Source of the DNA: Lachnospiraceae bacterium UBA3711
GTDB taxonomy: Bacteria > Bacillota > Clostridia > Lachnospirales > Lachnospiraceae
DNA length: 39,553 bases
Direction: 5' to 3'
Assembly: GCA_002371345.1 (NCBI GenBank)
Contig: DFHY01000115.1
Coordinates: forward strand, 1 to 39,553
Shown here: one piece after another, positions 1 to 8,890 of the stretch
Numbering within the stretch: the first letter of the stretch is position 1
Layout of the letters: every line of letters begins with the position of its first letter
Made by a program: the position numbers and the translations under genes
Notes under the pieces: model-generated
The model's database searches: none
What the model saw: only the letters and a program-made list of their open reading frames with translations
Told to the model about the DNA's origin: nothing

Positions 1-1022
1 GCCTGCCTCACTGCTTTCTCAGCCTGCCATCTGCTCAGCCCCAGCTCCTGCGTCACTCTTAGGACAGAACCTCCGCTGTCAAGGATCGACCTGACCTGAA
101 ACAGCTGGGCAAACTGACGCATGAGGAGGATCAATATCTTCGTTTCAGACTCTTTCAGGGCCAGCAGATCGTCATACAGGTCAAGCGCGCCTCTTATATC
201 TCTCTGCGAGATCATGTCCAGCATGCGGAAGATCTTTCCCTCAAGAATCTCGCTGGTAAGAGACATCAGGTCTTCTCTGCGGATCACTCCACCCTCTCCG
301 GCATATGAGATAATTTTCTCACACTCTGTATTTATATGCGACATATCGGTGCCGGTCATCATGAGAAATGCATCCAGCGTGCTCTGAGTTATCCGTATCT
401 TCTTTTCTCCCAGCTTTCCGAGCACCCATTTACGGAGCATCCCTTCATCAGGGGAAGTAAACTCGACGGCAAGCCCCTGCTTAACAACGGCCTTGTACAG
501 CCTGCCCCTTTTATCGACGCTGCTTTTTCCCTTCTGTCCCCCGGCCTTTCTCTCGTCAGGACGCTCAGTAAACAGCACGACTGTGCTCTCCGGGATATTC
601 GTCAGAAACTGAGCTATCGCTGCGCTCAGGTTCCCTCCGTTGTCGTCAGCGGCACCCGTCTCCTGTGCCATGTCGTCCTTAGAATCCGCGTCACGGCTCT
701 CCTCCGCACCTGAGCTCTTCTTTCTTCCCGCCATGAACAGCTTCGTGTCATCCAGCACAACCATCCTCCGCTCTGCGAAGAAGGGCATGGACAGGATCTC
801 ATCCTGTACAGCGTTCCAGTCAAGGGTGTCGTCACGGTGAATGTTCAGGTTCATCGCGTTGTCTTCCGGACAGACAGCGCGTATCAGTTCTCTGCGGTAC
901 TGCCGCACAAGATAATCTTCGTCTCCGAACAGCAGATAGACGCGGCGGAACTGCTTCTGCCTGATATCATCCCTGAGTTCCTTCATTCCCGAAGTTTTTA
1001 CGCTCTTTCCCGCCACTGCCAT
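1..1022 (-). CDS. holA: DNA polymerase III subunit delta (partial, C-terminus beyond window)
   Basis: Clamp-loader delta subunit, which opens the beta sliding clamp during replication. The N-terminal part (residues 13-45) has the family pattern MKELRDDI then VYLLFGDEDYLVR; later segments such as TGTDMSHINTECEKIISYAG and EILEGKIFRMLD match HolA. The reading frame stays open to base 1, so about 340 codons are visible and only the last stretch is missing. The start at 1022 is chosen because GGAAAGGAG lies 8 bases upstream; an in-frame ATG at 1070 lacks such a site. Residues about 101-131 form an acidic, low-complexity insert (KKSSGAEESRDADSKDD and onward) that the family does not normally carry. 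Divergent from asnA. Confidence 0.88.
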   Translation of the reverse strand, partial: MAVAGKSVKTSGMKELRDDIRQKQFRRVYLLFGDEDYLVRQYRRELIRAVCPEDNAMNLNIHRDDTLDWNAVQDEILSMPFFAERRMVVLDDTKLFMAGRKKSSGAEESRDADSKDDMAQETGAADDNGGNLSAAIAQFLTNIPESTVVLFTERPDERKAGGQKGKSSVDKRGRLYKAVVKQGLAVEFTSPDEGMLRKWVLGKLGEKKIRITQSTLDAFLMMTGTDMSHINTECEKIISYAGEGGVIRREDLMSLTSEILEGKIFRMLDMISQRDIRGALDLYDDLLALKESETKILILLMRQFAQLFQVRSILDSGGSVLRVTQELGLSRWQAEKAVRQ

Positions 1023-1069
1023 CAGGCCGGCTCCTTTCCCTGTCATCTTTACAAAAAACGCCAGCTGCA

Positions 1070-1097
1070 TTTATAATCACTGGTATTGAAATATCAA
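1070..1097 (-). promoter_or_regulatory. Candidate promoter for holA
   Basis: On the minus strand TTGATA (1097-1092) and TATAAA (1075-1070) are separated by 16 bases, about 50 bases before the chosen holA start. The same A+T-rich stretch carries a TATAAT on the plus strand (1072-1077) that could serve asnA, but its -35 is poor. Confidence 0.35.
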
Positions 1098-1130
1098 CAG
1101 AAGTATAACAGGAAAAGAGGAACCACACAA

Positions 1131-2144
1131 ATGAGCAGTATCTATATCCCGGACGGCTACCGTCCTCTGCTGTCCATGTACGATACCCAGAAGGCCATCG
1201 GCGTTATCAAACGCCAGTTCGCTGATACTCTGGCTGCAACTCTGCAGCTGCACCGTGTCAGCGCCCCGCTCTTTCTTGAAGCATCCACAGGTATGAACGA
1301 TGACCTGAACGGATATGAACGGAAGGTTACATTTGACATCAAGGATACCGGGGTATCCGCGCAGGTTGTCCAGTCTCTCGCGAAATGGAAGCGCGTGGCC
1401 CTGAAAGAATATAATTTTCATGTAGGCAAGGGGCTCTACACCGATATGAACGCGATCCGCCGCGATGAAGATCTCGACAATCTTCACTCTGTCTACGTGG
1501 ATCAGTGGGACTGGGAAAAGGTTATAAATGAAGAAGACCGTACCATAGAGTATCTTCAGCGCACGGTGCGGGCAATCGTGTCCGCCGTATGCGCGACAGA
1601 GATGAATCTCCACGCACAGTTCCCTCAGCTGTATGAGCTTCCCCTTCACACTCCTGATGTCACTTTCATCACCTCTCAGGAGCTTGAGGATAAGTATCCG
1701 GAGCTTTCTCCCAAGGAGCGTGAGAACCGTTTCGTGCATGAGAACGGCACCACCTTCCTCATGCAGATCGGAAAGAAACTCCGCTCAGGGAAGCCTCATG
1801 ACGGCAGGGCTCCCGACTATGACGACTGGGATCTGAACGGAGACATACTCTTCTGGAACAATACGCTCAACATCAGCTACGAGCTCTCCAGCATGGGAAT
1901 CAGGGTCAGCCCCGAGAGTCTTGACAGGCAGCTTGCAGAGGCAGGGTGCGACGACCGCCGCTCCCTCCCGTTCCACAAGGCGCTGCTGTCCGGCTCCCTT
2001 CCGTATACAATCGGCGGAGGTATCGGCCAGAGCCGTCTGTGCATGCTGATCCTCGGGTCTGCTCATATCGGGGAGGTCCAGGCGAGCGTCTGGGACGAAG
2101 ACACTATCAGACAGTGCCAAAAGGCCGGCATTCCATTGCTGTAG
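1131..2144 (+). CDS. asnA: Aspartate-ammonia ligase (asparagine synthetase A)
   Basis: Makes L-asparagine from aspartate, ammonia and ATP in the cytosol; structurally a class II aminoacyl-tRNA-synthetase-like fold. The protein is 337 aa, close to the E. coli length of 330. Recognisable blocks are the N-terminal DTQKAIGVIKRQFADTLA, the LQLHRVSAPLFLEASTGMND segment, the KRVALKEY and LYTDMNAIRRDE motifs, VYVDQWDWEKVI, and the C-terminal GGGIGQSRLCMLIL motif-3-like arginine block. The start at 1131 is preferred over an upstream in-frame ATG at 1086 because AGGAAAAGAGG stands about 9 bases before it. Followed by a bidirectional terminator. Confidence 0.96.
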   Translation: MSSIYIPDGYRPLLSMYDTQKAIGVIKRQFADTLAATLQLHRVSAPLFLEASTGMNDDLNGYERKVTFDIKDTGVSAQVVQSLAKWKRVALKEYNFHVGKGLYTDMNAIRRDEDLDNLHSVYVDQWDWEKVINEEDRTIEYLQRTVRAIVSAVCATEMNLHAQFPQLYELPLHTPDVTFITSQELEDKYPELSPKERENRFVHENGTTFLMQIGKKLRSGKPHDGRAPDYDDWDLNGDILFWNNTLNISYELSSMGIRVSPESLDRQLAEAGCDDRRSLPFHKALLSGSLPYTIGGGIGQSRLCMLILGSAHIGEVQASVWDEDTIRQCQKAGIPLL

Positions 2145-2186
2145 GTTGCCGCATTATAAGCCTCCGTCATAAGAGGCTAAAAATAG

Positions 2187-2222
2187 CAAAAACAGGAGCT
2201 ATCACCATAGCCCCTGTTTTTT
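2187..2222 (+). terminator. Bidirectional rho-independent terminator
   Basis: AAAACAGG-A-GCTAT pairs with ATAGC-C-CCTGTTTT across a CACC loop, one mismatch in a 13-bp stem, with T runs on both strands. It sits between the convergent ends of asnA and the LCP gene and can stop both. Confidence 0.85.
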
Positions 2223-2235
2223 AAATTATCTTCTG

Positions 2236-3534
2236 TCATCCTACACGCGGCTTGTCAGACCCGGCGCTCTCCTGGGATTCAGTGGCAAGCTCCCCTGTGA
2301 AGCCCTCCGGGAACAGTGTACCCGTGCCCCCCGTCAGTTTCATATACTCATCAGTAAGCTCATACTTTGACGTATCCATATCATTGTCTTCATTATCGCT
2401 GATAGATCCGTCGCCGTAGATCGTCCGGTGCATCTGCGTGATCGTCTTATCCCAGTGCGGAACAAGCATGCCCTGTCCGCCTACGTCAATCTCATCATAC
2501 ATTCCGTCATAAGGCACACGGTCCATCACGATGTCGTACTTCAGAATTGACGGAGCGTCCCATACAAGTGACCAGATCTCGTTCTCCGGAAGATTATGCG
2601 TTACCAGCGGAAGAACTTTCTGCACAAAGCCAAGAAGCTGTGTTGAGCTCAGCGTCTTGATCTTCGCCACCATCTGCTGTATGACATAACGCTGTCTTTG
2701 TGTGCGGGTGTAATCCGAATTGCCCACAAACCGGTTTCTCGCGTACGCGACAGCCTGTACGCCGTCGCTGAGGATCATTCCCGGCTTCTCGAGAATCGCA
2801 TGATCCTCATACGGTATATCGAAGACACGCTCGCACATATCCTTGATATATCCATTTGCGACTTCGATTTCATTCGCGGTCCACTCAAGCTCTACTCCGC
2901 CAAGGGCATCCACGATATCCACCAGGTTCTCAAAATCAACAGCGGCATAGCGCTCAACGGGGATCCGGTAGTTCTCCTCGATCGTATCGCACAGCAGCGG
3001 GCCTCCTCCGTATGCATAAGACGAATTCAGCTTATTGTAATCATGCCCGGGAATCTCAACGTATGTATCTCTCATCAGAGAGATGACACTCGCACGCTTC
3101 TTATCATTGTTCAGTGAGATAAGCATCACACTGTCGGCATTACCGTTCCAGCTCTTATCATCCCTGTCCACTCCTGCCAGCACCACGTTGTAGACGGACT
3201 GATCCATAATCACATCGTCGTTCTGGGCCTTCTGAGCCTGGTTCATCAGTACATGCAGATTATCCAGCTCTGATTCATTTAGTACATTTCCCGTAACTTC
3301 AGCTTCCGTACTGACCTCAGCGGCCTGCTCCGGAAGAGTCTCGAACTGTCTGACATCCTCATCCGCCTGGTAATTCATACGGTTGATCATGTTATGTCCG
3401 AAATAATAAATACCGATACTGCCTGCAACTACAATCCCGAGTATAACACACAGCGTGATGCCCCAGATCTTTCCCCAGCTTGGGCCCTTGCGCCCCATAT
3501 TCATCAACGGATTGTCGTCTTCTCTGCGAGCCAT
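2236..3534 (-). CDS. LytR-CpsA-Psr (LCP) family protein
   Basis: Membrane-anchored phosphotransferase-type enzyme expected to ligate undecaprenyl-linked glycopolymers to peptidoglycan on the outer face of the membrane. Of its 432 residues, about 1-23 are a basic cytoplasmic tail, 24-46 one transmembrane helix, and about 115-290 the LCP domain. Seen there are GVDRDDKSWNGNADSVMLIS (acidic metal/polyprenyl site), SLMRDTYVEIPG (conserved arginine, about R155), NKLNSSYAYGGG and, later, an YARNR segment with RTQRQRYVIQ. The C-terminal tail is acidic and disordered. GGAGGG precedes the ATG. Could be called LytR or CpsA-like; the exact polymer is unknown. Confidence 0.92.
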   Translation of the reverse strand: MARREDDNPLMNMGRKGPSWGKIWGITLCVILGIVVAGSIGIYYFGHNMINRMNYQADEDVRQFETLPEQAAEVSTEAEVTGNVLNESELDNLHVLMNQAQKAQNDDVIMDQSVYNVVLAGVDRDDKSWNGNADSVMLISLNNDKKRASVISLMRDTYVEIPGHDYNKLNSSYAYGGGPLLCDTIEENYRIPVERYAAVDFENLVDIVDALGGVELEWTANEIEVANGYIKDMCERVFDIPYEDHAILEKPGMILSDGVQAVAYARNRFVGNSDYTRTQRQRYVIQQMVAKIKTLSSTQLLGFVQKVLPLVTHNLPENEIWSLVWDAPSILKYDIVMDRVPYDGMYDEIDVGGQGMLVPHWDKTITQMHRTIYGDGSISDNEDNDMDTSKYELTDEYMKLTGGTGTLFPEGFTGELATESQESAGSDKPRVG

Positions 3535-3567
3535 CCGCTCACCCTCCGTACATGTGATTTGTTATAT

Positions 3568-3597
3568 ATTATCAGATTCATTATGCATGGATTTCAA
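3568..3597 (-). promoter_or_regulatory. Candidate promoter for the LCP gene
   Basis: Minus-strand TTGAAA (3597-3592), 18-base spacer, GATAAT (3573-3568), in an A+T-rich gap just upstream of the LCP gene start. Confidence 0.45.
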
Positions 3598-3631
3598 ACT
3601 TTTTTATGATAACACATAGTTATGTTTATAA

Positions 3632-4147
3632 TCAATCCTTGTTTTCCATAACGGTCATGTCATTTCTGTCAGAAAACATGTCAATCTCGCCAAAAATCTG
3701 CGTCAGGTCAAAGCAGTCTTCTTCATCCTCGACCCATGTCCGGGACTTAAAGTTGTACAGGCTCCATCTCCTGTTTCCTTCATGTATATTATCGAGAGAA
3801 TATATCTGATAAGATATCGAGATGCCGTCCTCCTCAGGTGATGCAAACTGGCACAGCGCGACCACGCTGTTATTCCGGTGCTTTATGTATACGATCTCCG
3901 CGTAACTGTTCTGCGGTATATCAGAATTGCCATACTTCATGGCAAAGAATTCTCTCAGATAAGACTCGCTCAGCACAAATCCTGTCGGATCCATTCCCTC
4001 CTGGGACAGGAAAAGCCTTGCCTGCATAACCATCTCTCCCAGGAGCCGCTTCTTGTCCTCTATCTCCTGCATATAATAACCGAAAGAAGCAGTAAGAAGA
4101 TCCCTTCCTCTTTTTCTGCTGAAATTATGTTCTATTATCTTTGCCAT
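3632..4147 (-). CDS. Conserved hypothetical protein, 171 aa
   Basis: Not recognised. A soluble 171-residue protein with a basic N-terminus (MAKIIEHNFSRKRGRDLL), a probable helical segment containing EIEDKKRLLGEMVMQARLF, and an acidic C-terminal part rich in Asp, Glu and Trp. No signal peptide or membrane segment. AAAGGA lies 8 bases before the ATG and codon use resembles the neighbours, so it is probably expressed. It has an A+T-rich gap of about 100 bases before the LCP gene and is divergent from dtd. Confidence 0.7.
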   Translation of the reverse strand: MAKIIEHNFSRKRGRDLLTASFGYYMQEIEDKKRLLGEMVMQARLFLSQEGMDPTGFVLSESYLREFFAMKYGNSDIPQNSYAEIVYIKHRNNSVVALCQFASPEEDGISISYQIYSLDNIHEGNRRWSLYNFKSRTWVEDEEDCFDLTQIFGEIDMFSDRNDMTVMENKD

Positions 4148-4306
4148 GCAATCATTCCTTTCATGATATCGTCAAAAAGAATAAACTGCCAGAGCCGGTT
4201 TCCGGCCGTTTCACAGTACGCACATTTCACCCTGCGTATAGGTCAGGATTATATCGCTGCAGCTATTATCATACCACATCCGGTGCTTCATTTCGAATAT
4301 GCGCTG

Positions 4307-4315
4307 TGCTATGAT
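4307..4315 (+). promoter_or_regulatory. Extended -10 promoter element for dtd
   Basis: TGCTATGAT forms an extended -10 box about 55 bases before the dtd ATG; no good -35 is visible. Confidence 0.4.
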
Positions 4316-4370
4316 TATGAGGCTGCAATCATAGCATTAACCTGCCAAAAGCCGATTATGGAGGTTCATC

Positions 4371-4826
4371 ATGAGATTCCTGATTCAGAGAGTGCTTGAC
4401 GCATCTGTAGAAATTGAAGGCCGGCCAGCTGCCGCGATCGGCAGAGGATACCTGGTCCTGATAGGCTGCTGCGACAGTGATACCGAAAAGACCGCTGATC
4501 TGTATGTACGCAAGCTTCTCGGGCTTAGGATCTTTGAGGACGGGAACGGCAAAACCAATCTCTCTCTGAAGGATGTCGGGGGGGCTCTTCTTCTGGTCTC
4601 ACAGTTCACCCTGTATGCCGACTGCAGAAAGGGCAACCGCCCCGGCTTCACAAATGCCGGCAGTCCGGATCATGCCAGGAAGATATATGATTATATCGTA
4701 GAACAGTGCCGCAGGAGTGTCCCGATAGTTGAGACAGGGCAGTTCGGCGCGGATATGAAGGTTCACCTCACCAATGACGGCCCGTTTACCATCATGCTCG
4801 ATGAGCACATACTCCCGGCAAAGTGA
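4371..4826 (+). CDS. dtd: D-aminoacyl-tRNA deacylase
   Basis: Hydrolyses D-amino acids wrongly attached to tRNA (for example D-Tyr-tRNA), a cytosolic proofreading role. The 151-aa length is typical. Visible signatures are the N-terminal MRFLIQRVLDASVEIEG, the active-site SQFTLYADCRKGNRPGF block and the C-terminal NDGPFTIMLDE, the bacterial counterpart of the NGPVT motif. GGAGG precedes the ATG by about 6 bases. It probably stands alone: a promoter for the next small gene begins immediately after its stop. Confidence 0.95.
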   Translation: MRFLIQRVLDASVEIEGRPAAAIGRGYLVLIGCCDSDTEKTADLYVRKLLGLRIFEDGNGKTNLSLKDVGGALLLVSQFTLYADCRKGNRPGFTNAGSPDHARKIYDYIVEQCRRSVPIVETGQFGADMKVHLTNDGPFTIMLDEHILPAK

Positions 4827-4828
4827 AT

Positions 4829-4857
4829 TTGACATATGACACGGCTGAATGTAATAT
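4829..4857 (+). promoter_or_regulatory. Near-consensus promoter for the 69-aa gene
   Basis: TTGACA (4829-4834), 17-base spacer, TAATAT (4852-4857), starting two bases after the dtd stop; suggests strong independent expression of the downstream small gene. Confidence 0.7.
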
Positions 4858-4918
4858 GGCGTGGTAACATATTATTGTTCCTGACGGTTAGAGTTCAGGA
4901 TACAGGAGGAGGATTCAT

Positions 4919-5128
4919 ATGGCAGCAAAAAGTGAACCGAAGGTAAACGTGGTTCTGCAGTTCGATGGAAAGTCTGTGGACGTCGCTGATGTTTCCAAGG
5001 CGGCGAAGGAGGACTGGAAGGCAGAGCATGACGGAACCGTCAGCCAGCTTCACCTCTACCTCAAGTCAGAGGAGAGCAAGGCGTACTATGTGATCAACGG
5101 CAAGGACGCAGGCGCGGTCGATATGTGA
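4919..5128 (+). CDS. Small DUF6465-like protein, 69 aa
   Basis: Function unknown. The 69-residue protein has the pattern of DUF6465 members in Clostridia: a short charged N-terminus, VVLQFDGKSVDVADVSKAA, then LHLYLKSEESKAYYVINGK and a short acidic end. It is soluble, with no signal peptide. The family name is from memory of the pattern and is moderately certain. A strong promoter lies upstream, an AGGAGGAGG ribosome binding site stands 7 bases before ATG, and a clear terminator follows, so it is a one-gene, probably highly expressed unit. Confidence 0.75.
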   Translation: MAAKSEPKVNVVLQFDGKSVDVADVSKAAKEDWKAEHDGTVSQLHLYLKSEESKAYYVINGKDAGAVDM

Positions 5129-5178
5129 CATGTCTGCGCGGTCTTCCGGCGGTTATCCGGATCGCGGTAAATGTAATT

Positions 5179-5206
5179 CGGGCAGGAGAGTTTCCTGCCC
5201 GTTTTT
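5179..5206 (+). terminator. Rho-independent terminator after the 69-aa gene
   Basis: Perfect 9-bp stem CGGGCAGGA / TCCTGCCCG with a 5-base loop, followed by TTTTTATT. Confidence 0.88.
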
Positions 5207-5283
5207 ATTCTTCATCGCGCGGCCCCGGCCCACGGTGAATGTAATCCCTGTCCTCTCAGAAAAATACTTCAGCGTACCGCATC

Positions 5284-6651
5284 TCAGATATGTATCCATC
5301 CGAAAGCATTCGCGACCGAACTCAGGAAAATAACCACAAGCAGCGGTATCGCCAGATATTTTATGACGAAGCGGTAGAGCCCTCTCCTGCGGAAGGATGA
5401 ACTGTACATTACCTCCTCTTCAACCTTGCCTATTCCGATTACCCTGAGCACCAGCAGGCAGATCATCAGAGCCGATACAGGCATCATCAGTGAATTTGTC
5501 AGGAAATCGAAGAAGTCAAGAATCCCCATCCCAAGAATATGGACAAAACTCAGTGTGTTGAAGCCAAGGCAGCTCAGGGTTCCCAGCAGCGCCATAATAA
5601 CGCCCATGATGACCGTGGAGATCCGCCGGTTCCATCCAAATTCATCCTCGAATGTCGACACACAGCTCTCAGTCAGGGCGATTGACGAAGTCAGCGCCGC
5701 GAAGAATACCAGTACAAAGAACAGGATACCTATCACCCTGCCTCCCCCGATGCTGTCAAAGATCTTCGGCATTGTGATGAACATCAGGGAAGGTCCGCTG
5801 TTAAGACTGGACGGATCTCCTCCTGAGAAGGAGAAAACCGCAGGGATAATCATCAGTCCCGCAAGAATCGCTATCACAGTATCAAATATCTCTACCTGGA
5901 CCGCTGAGGATTCCATATCGGTTTCCTTCTTCATGTAGGACCCGAACGTAATCAGAATACCCATCGCTATGGACAGCGAATAGAACATCTGCCCGAGAGC
6001 GGCTACAACAGTCTTGAGTGAAAACCTTGAGAAGTCCGGAATAAGGAAGTAGCGCACTCCGGCCATAGCGCCCGGCAGAGTCATCGAATATACAGCCAAT
6101 ATTACCGCAAGGACTGCCAGAACCGGCATGATCAGCGTTGAGACTCGCTCTATTCCGTTCTGAACCCCGAAGAATATAACTACGAGGTCAACAACGATAA
6201 ACACAAAAAACCACAGGATCTGCTGGCTGCCGCTGCCAAGAAAACCGGTGAAATACTGGTCATCTGTCATGACACGGCTCCCGTCAGTGATATACGCGAA
6301 CAGATACTTCAGTACCCATCCGCCGATGACGGAATAGTATGGGACAATCAGGATCGGTATGATGGCATTGATCCAGCCGCCTGTCCTGTTCATGATACCG
6401 CTGCCAAAGCTCATGAACGCCCCGACGGGGCTCTTTCTCGTCATTCGCCCGATAGCGGATTCACTCATGATCATAGTGTATCCGAATGTGACAGCAAGAA
6501 TAATGTATACCAGCAGGAATATGCCCCCGCCGTACTGCGCCGCCAGATATGGAAAACGCCAGAGATTGCCCAGTCCGACAGACGCTCCTGCCGCCGACAG
6601 AACAAAACCGAGTTTCCCTGAAAATGAATGTCTGCTGTCCTTACTGCCCAT
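5284..6651 (-). CDS. Sodium-dependent NSS-family transporter
   Basis: Neurotransmitter:sodium symporter family (LeuT/MhsT fold), probably importing an amino acid with Na+. The 455-aa protein is very hydrophobic, about 11-12 membrane helices. The first helix carries the signature GFVLSAAGASVGLGNLWRFP followed by YGGGIFLLVY, which forms the Na+ and substrate site; a later GQMFYSLSIAMGILITFGSY is the helix-6 unwound region and ALTSSIALTE the helix-8 Na+ ligand region. The C-terminus ends in a last hydrophobic helix, as in 11-helix bacterial members. AGAGGA precedes the ATG. Substrate cannot be read from the sequence. Confidence 0.93.
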   Translation of the reverse strand: MGSKDSRHSFSGKLGFVLSAAGASVGLGNLWRFPYLAAQYGGGIFLLVYIILAVTFGYTMIMSESAIGRMTRKSPVGAFMSFGSGIMNRTGGWINAIIPILIVPYYSVIGGWVLKYLFAYITDGSRVMTDDQYFTGFLGSGSQQILWFFVFIVVDLVVIFFGVQNGIERVSTLIMPVLAVLAVILAVYSMTLPGAMAGVRYFLIPDFSRFSLKTVVAALGQMFYSLSIAMGILITFGSYMKKETDMESSAVQVEIFDTVIAILAGLMIIPAVFSFSGGDPSSLNSGPSLMFITMPKIFDSIGGGRVIGILFFVLVFFAALTSSIALTESCVSTFEDEFGWNRRISTVIMGVIMALLGTLSCLGFNTLSFVHILGMGILDFFDFLTNSLMMPVSALMICLLVLRVIGIGKVEEEVMYSSSFRRRGLYRFVIKYLAIPLLVVIFLSSVANAFGWIHI

Positions 6652-6869
6652 AGTATCCTCTGCCTTTTTGTACCTGTCTGATTATTTTGCAAGTCTGCCG
6701 TCTGCAGGCTTGCGTTCGACAGCATAACACTGTTTGCCGCATTTTGTCCAGCATATATAAAGTAAGGCTGTCTCAAATAACCTCGTGGATTTCTTTATAT
6801 AACCAGTCCGGAAGGGTTCTTTCTTCAGAATATCGGACAGGACGTGCAGACTATCAGGATAAAGAACTG

Positions 6870-8093
6870 CTACCTGGACCTCTTCATCTCGTACAGCTTC
6901 TTGTCAGCAAGAACCACCAGCTTTCTCAGCTCCGGCTCATCCGCCGGAGTCCCCCCGACATACCCGTAACTGCAGGAGAAGTCGTCTTCCTCCGGAAGCT
7001 CTTCCAGCCGGATGTTCCCTACCATCTCAGTCCATACCGTAAGCATGGTGGTAATCTCTGTCTGCGAATACCCCGTCAGTATTATGAGAAACTCATCTCC
7101 GCCGTAACGGTATGAGCATGTCTTCCCGAACAGGTTCATAATCTCATTCGCGAAGGCAATTAGAATCCTGTCTCCGATCTCATGCCCGTAAGTATCGTTG
7201 TATCTCTTGAAATGATCAACATCTGACATTATCACCCAGACCGGCTTCCCGCAGTAAGACAGGAAGTCATCCCTCAGGGCTGTGCGGTTTTTCATCCCGG
7301 TCAGTTCATCATGGCTGGAAGTATTCTCAAGAGACCTGGAATACTTCGTCAGGTCTCGTACAAGCTCGATGTTCTTGAGTTCCATACCATATCTAATCAC
7401 TGTTCCAAAGCAGATCATAGCCGGCATCAGCCAGTATATCGCGGTATTGATCTGCGCCGCTCCGTCAGTGGTCAGAAGTAAAATGTACAGAAACAGGTAT
7501 ACCAGTATGATCCGGACTGCGCCCCACAGCGGATAGCAGCAGACAAGGACCATAAACCCGATCTGCACAGTATCCATAATCATCATCTGACTCTGATGGA
7601 TATACATACGCCATGAAACCAGAACGCCCCAGACGGAAAACAGCCAGTAAAATACTTCTATTATCCGCCCGGTGCCGGCCTTCGACCCGGCGTCCGCATC
7701 CCTGTTCCAGTGCCTTGACGCACTCACCGCGCAGAAGAAGAACAGCGCGCAGACAGCGACACTCTGCACTGCCAGCCTGTATCTGTCTCCCCAGACAATA
7801 TAAAAAAAGGAATAAACTACAAGAAGCACTGTCGTCAGAATAAGAAATATGGGCGACACTCTGCCGATGAGCCTTATATTAATCTCCGTTATACTTTTGC
7901 GCGATTCCTCTGTTACCTTTGGCGTCAGCCATTGTTTAATTGCAGTAATACTCATGAAACCAGTCTTTACTCTCTCCGCGTTTTCTGAATCTGTATTTCT
8001 TAAAACTCCATGATAATAATCCTTTTTACGGGAGAAATACAAGCGAATGTTCCAGATTGAAACATTTTCATCCAAGAAATGAGTAGTATTCAT
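6870..8093 (-). CDS. Membrane diguanylate cyclase (GGDEF)
   Basis: Expected to make cyclic di-GMP from two GTP. About six hydrophobic segments lie between residues 75 and 245, followed by a GGDEF domain: SSHDELTGMKNRTAL at its start, DVDHFKRYNDTYGHEIGDRIL, then the intact RYGGDEF (about residues 328-335) and a C-terminal ADKKLYEMKRS. No RxxD inhibitory site is seen before GGDEF, so product inhibition may be lacking. The start is uncertain: ATG at 8093 (TTG at 8096) overlaps the upstream gene by 26 bases, and an ATG at 7955 gives a shorter protein that keeps all membrane segments. Overlap implies co-transcription with the PD-(D/E)XK-like gene. Confidence 0.9.
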   Translation of the reverse strand: MNTTHFLDENVSIWNIRLYFSRKKDYYHGVLRNTDSENAERVKTGFMSITAIKQWLTPKVTEESRKSITEINIRLIGRVSPIFLILTTVLLVVYSFFYIVWGDRYRLAVQSVAVCALFFFCAVSASRHWNRDADAGSKAGTGRIIEVFYWLFSVWGVLVSWRMYIHQSQMMIMDTVQIGFMVLVCCYPLWGAVRIILVYLFLYILLLTTDGAAQINTAIYWLMPAMICFGTVIRYGMELKNIELVRDLTKYSRSLENTSSHDELTGMKNRTALRDDFLSYCGKPVWVIMSDVDHFKRYNDTYGHEIGDRILIAFANEIMNLFGKTCSYRYGGDEFLIILTGYSQTEITTMLTVWTEMVGNIRLEELPEEDDFSCSYGYVGGTPADEPELRKLVVLADKKLYEMKRSR

Positions 8094-8811
8094 CAAACAG
8101 ATTAAACAGCATATCGCCCGAGCATACCGGCAGCTGAGCCGTGCTGTGCGGCAGCTGCTGCCATGTATACAGGTCTGAAGCTCTTGTCAGAACAAGGGCC
8201 GGAATCACCTCGTATTCCGGTCCGAAGATAATATCCAGATATCTCGCATACTTGGCCGCCTGAAGCTCTTCCCCGGGGTCAATCACATCCTTCATCTTGA
8301 ATTCCAGCGAAAACACTCTGTCCATAGTGATAACAAGAACATCCGCATATATCCGTACATGCCTTGATTTCCTGATCCTCAGTTCAAAGCAGATCTCCCA
8401 TGAAGAAATATCCAGCGCCTCGAGATCACGGAACAGTCCCAGCATGACCTCCCTGGCATCCCTGAAAGAATGGAACAGTCCCCTTGTGTCGTTCAGATTC
8501 CGGCCTATCTGCCTGCATCCCGCCTTCAGCTCTTCCATCCACTCGTCTTCAGACTGCCCGGTGAAACGGGTCACGGGCCCATAATACCCGCAGAAATCAC
8601 CAAGTCCTGTATGTGGATGCGCCTGACGTATCAGGCCATGCCATCTGTACCCGGAATCCCTGTAACACAGTTCATGAATAAACGGTGCGCTGTACAGAAG
8701 CCGGTTGATAACCGTCTTATCCGCGCCTGTATATCTGGCAATGTCCCTGGCTTTGATCCCGTCACTGCTGCAGATAAGCGAATACATCCTTATCTCTGTT
8801 TCATCCATCAT
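8068..8811 (-). CDS. Winged-helix / PD-(D/E)XK nuclease-like protein
   Basis: A 247-aa protein with no clear named family. Residues 1-55 read as a winged-helix or similar DNA-binding module (EIRMYSLICSSDGIKARDIA then DKTVINRLLY). Residues about 150-215 show the spacing of a PD-(D/E)XK nuclease core: YADVLVITMDRVFSLEFKMK (Asp, then Glu-x-Lys on the next strand) followed by ELQAAKYARYLDIIF, which resembles the Q/A-x-x-x-YA helix of RecB-like folds. Whether it cuts DNA is inference. It is the first gene of a two-gene unit with the diguanylate cyclase. The ribosome binding site before the ATG pair (8811/8808) is weak. Confidence 0.65.
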   Translation of the reverse strand: MMDETEIRMYSLICSSDGIKARDIARYTGADKTVINRLLYSAPFIHELCYRDSGYRWHGLIRQAHPHTGLGDFCGYYGPVTRFTGQSEDEWMEELKAGCRQIGRNLNDTRGLFHSFRDAREVMLGLFRDLEALDISSWEICFELRIRKSRHVRIYADVLVITMDRVFSLEFKMKDVIDPGEELQAAKYARYLDIIFGPEYEVIPALVLTRASDLYTWQQLPHSTAQLPVCSGDMLFNLFDEYYSFLG

Positions 8812-8890
8812 ATGATTAACCCGTAAAAAACGTCCGCCAGCAATGTTGAACCCGTGCCGTGTATAATGATATAGTTGAGCCGATAGTATT

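Noticed and set aside
1077..1739. 220-aa open frame on the minus strand across asnA
   Set aside because: Antisense to a clear AsnA with full-length homology; no ribosome binding site or recognisable domain.
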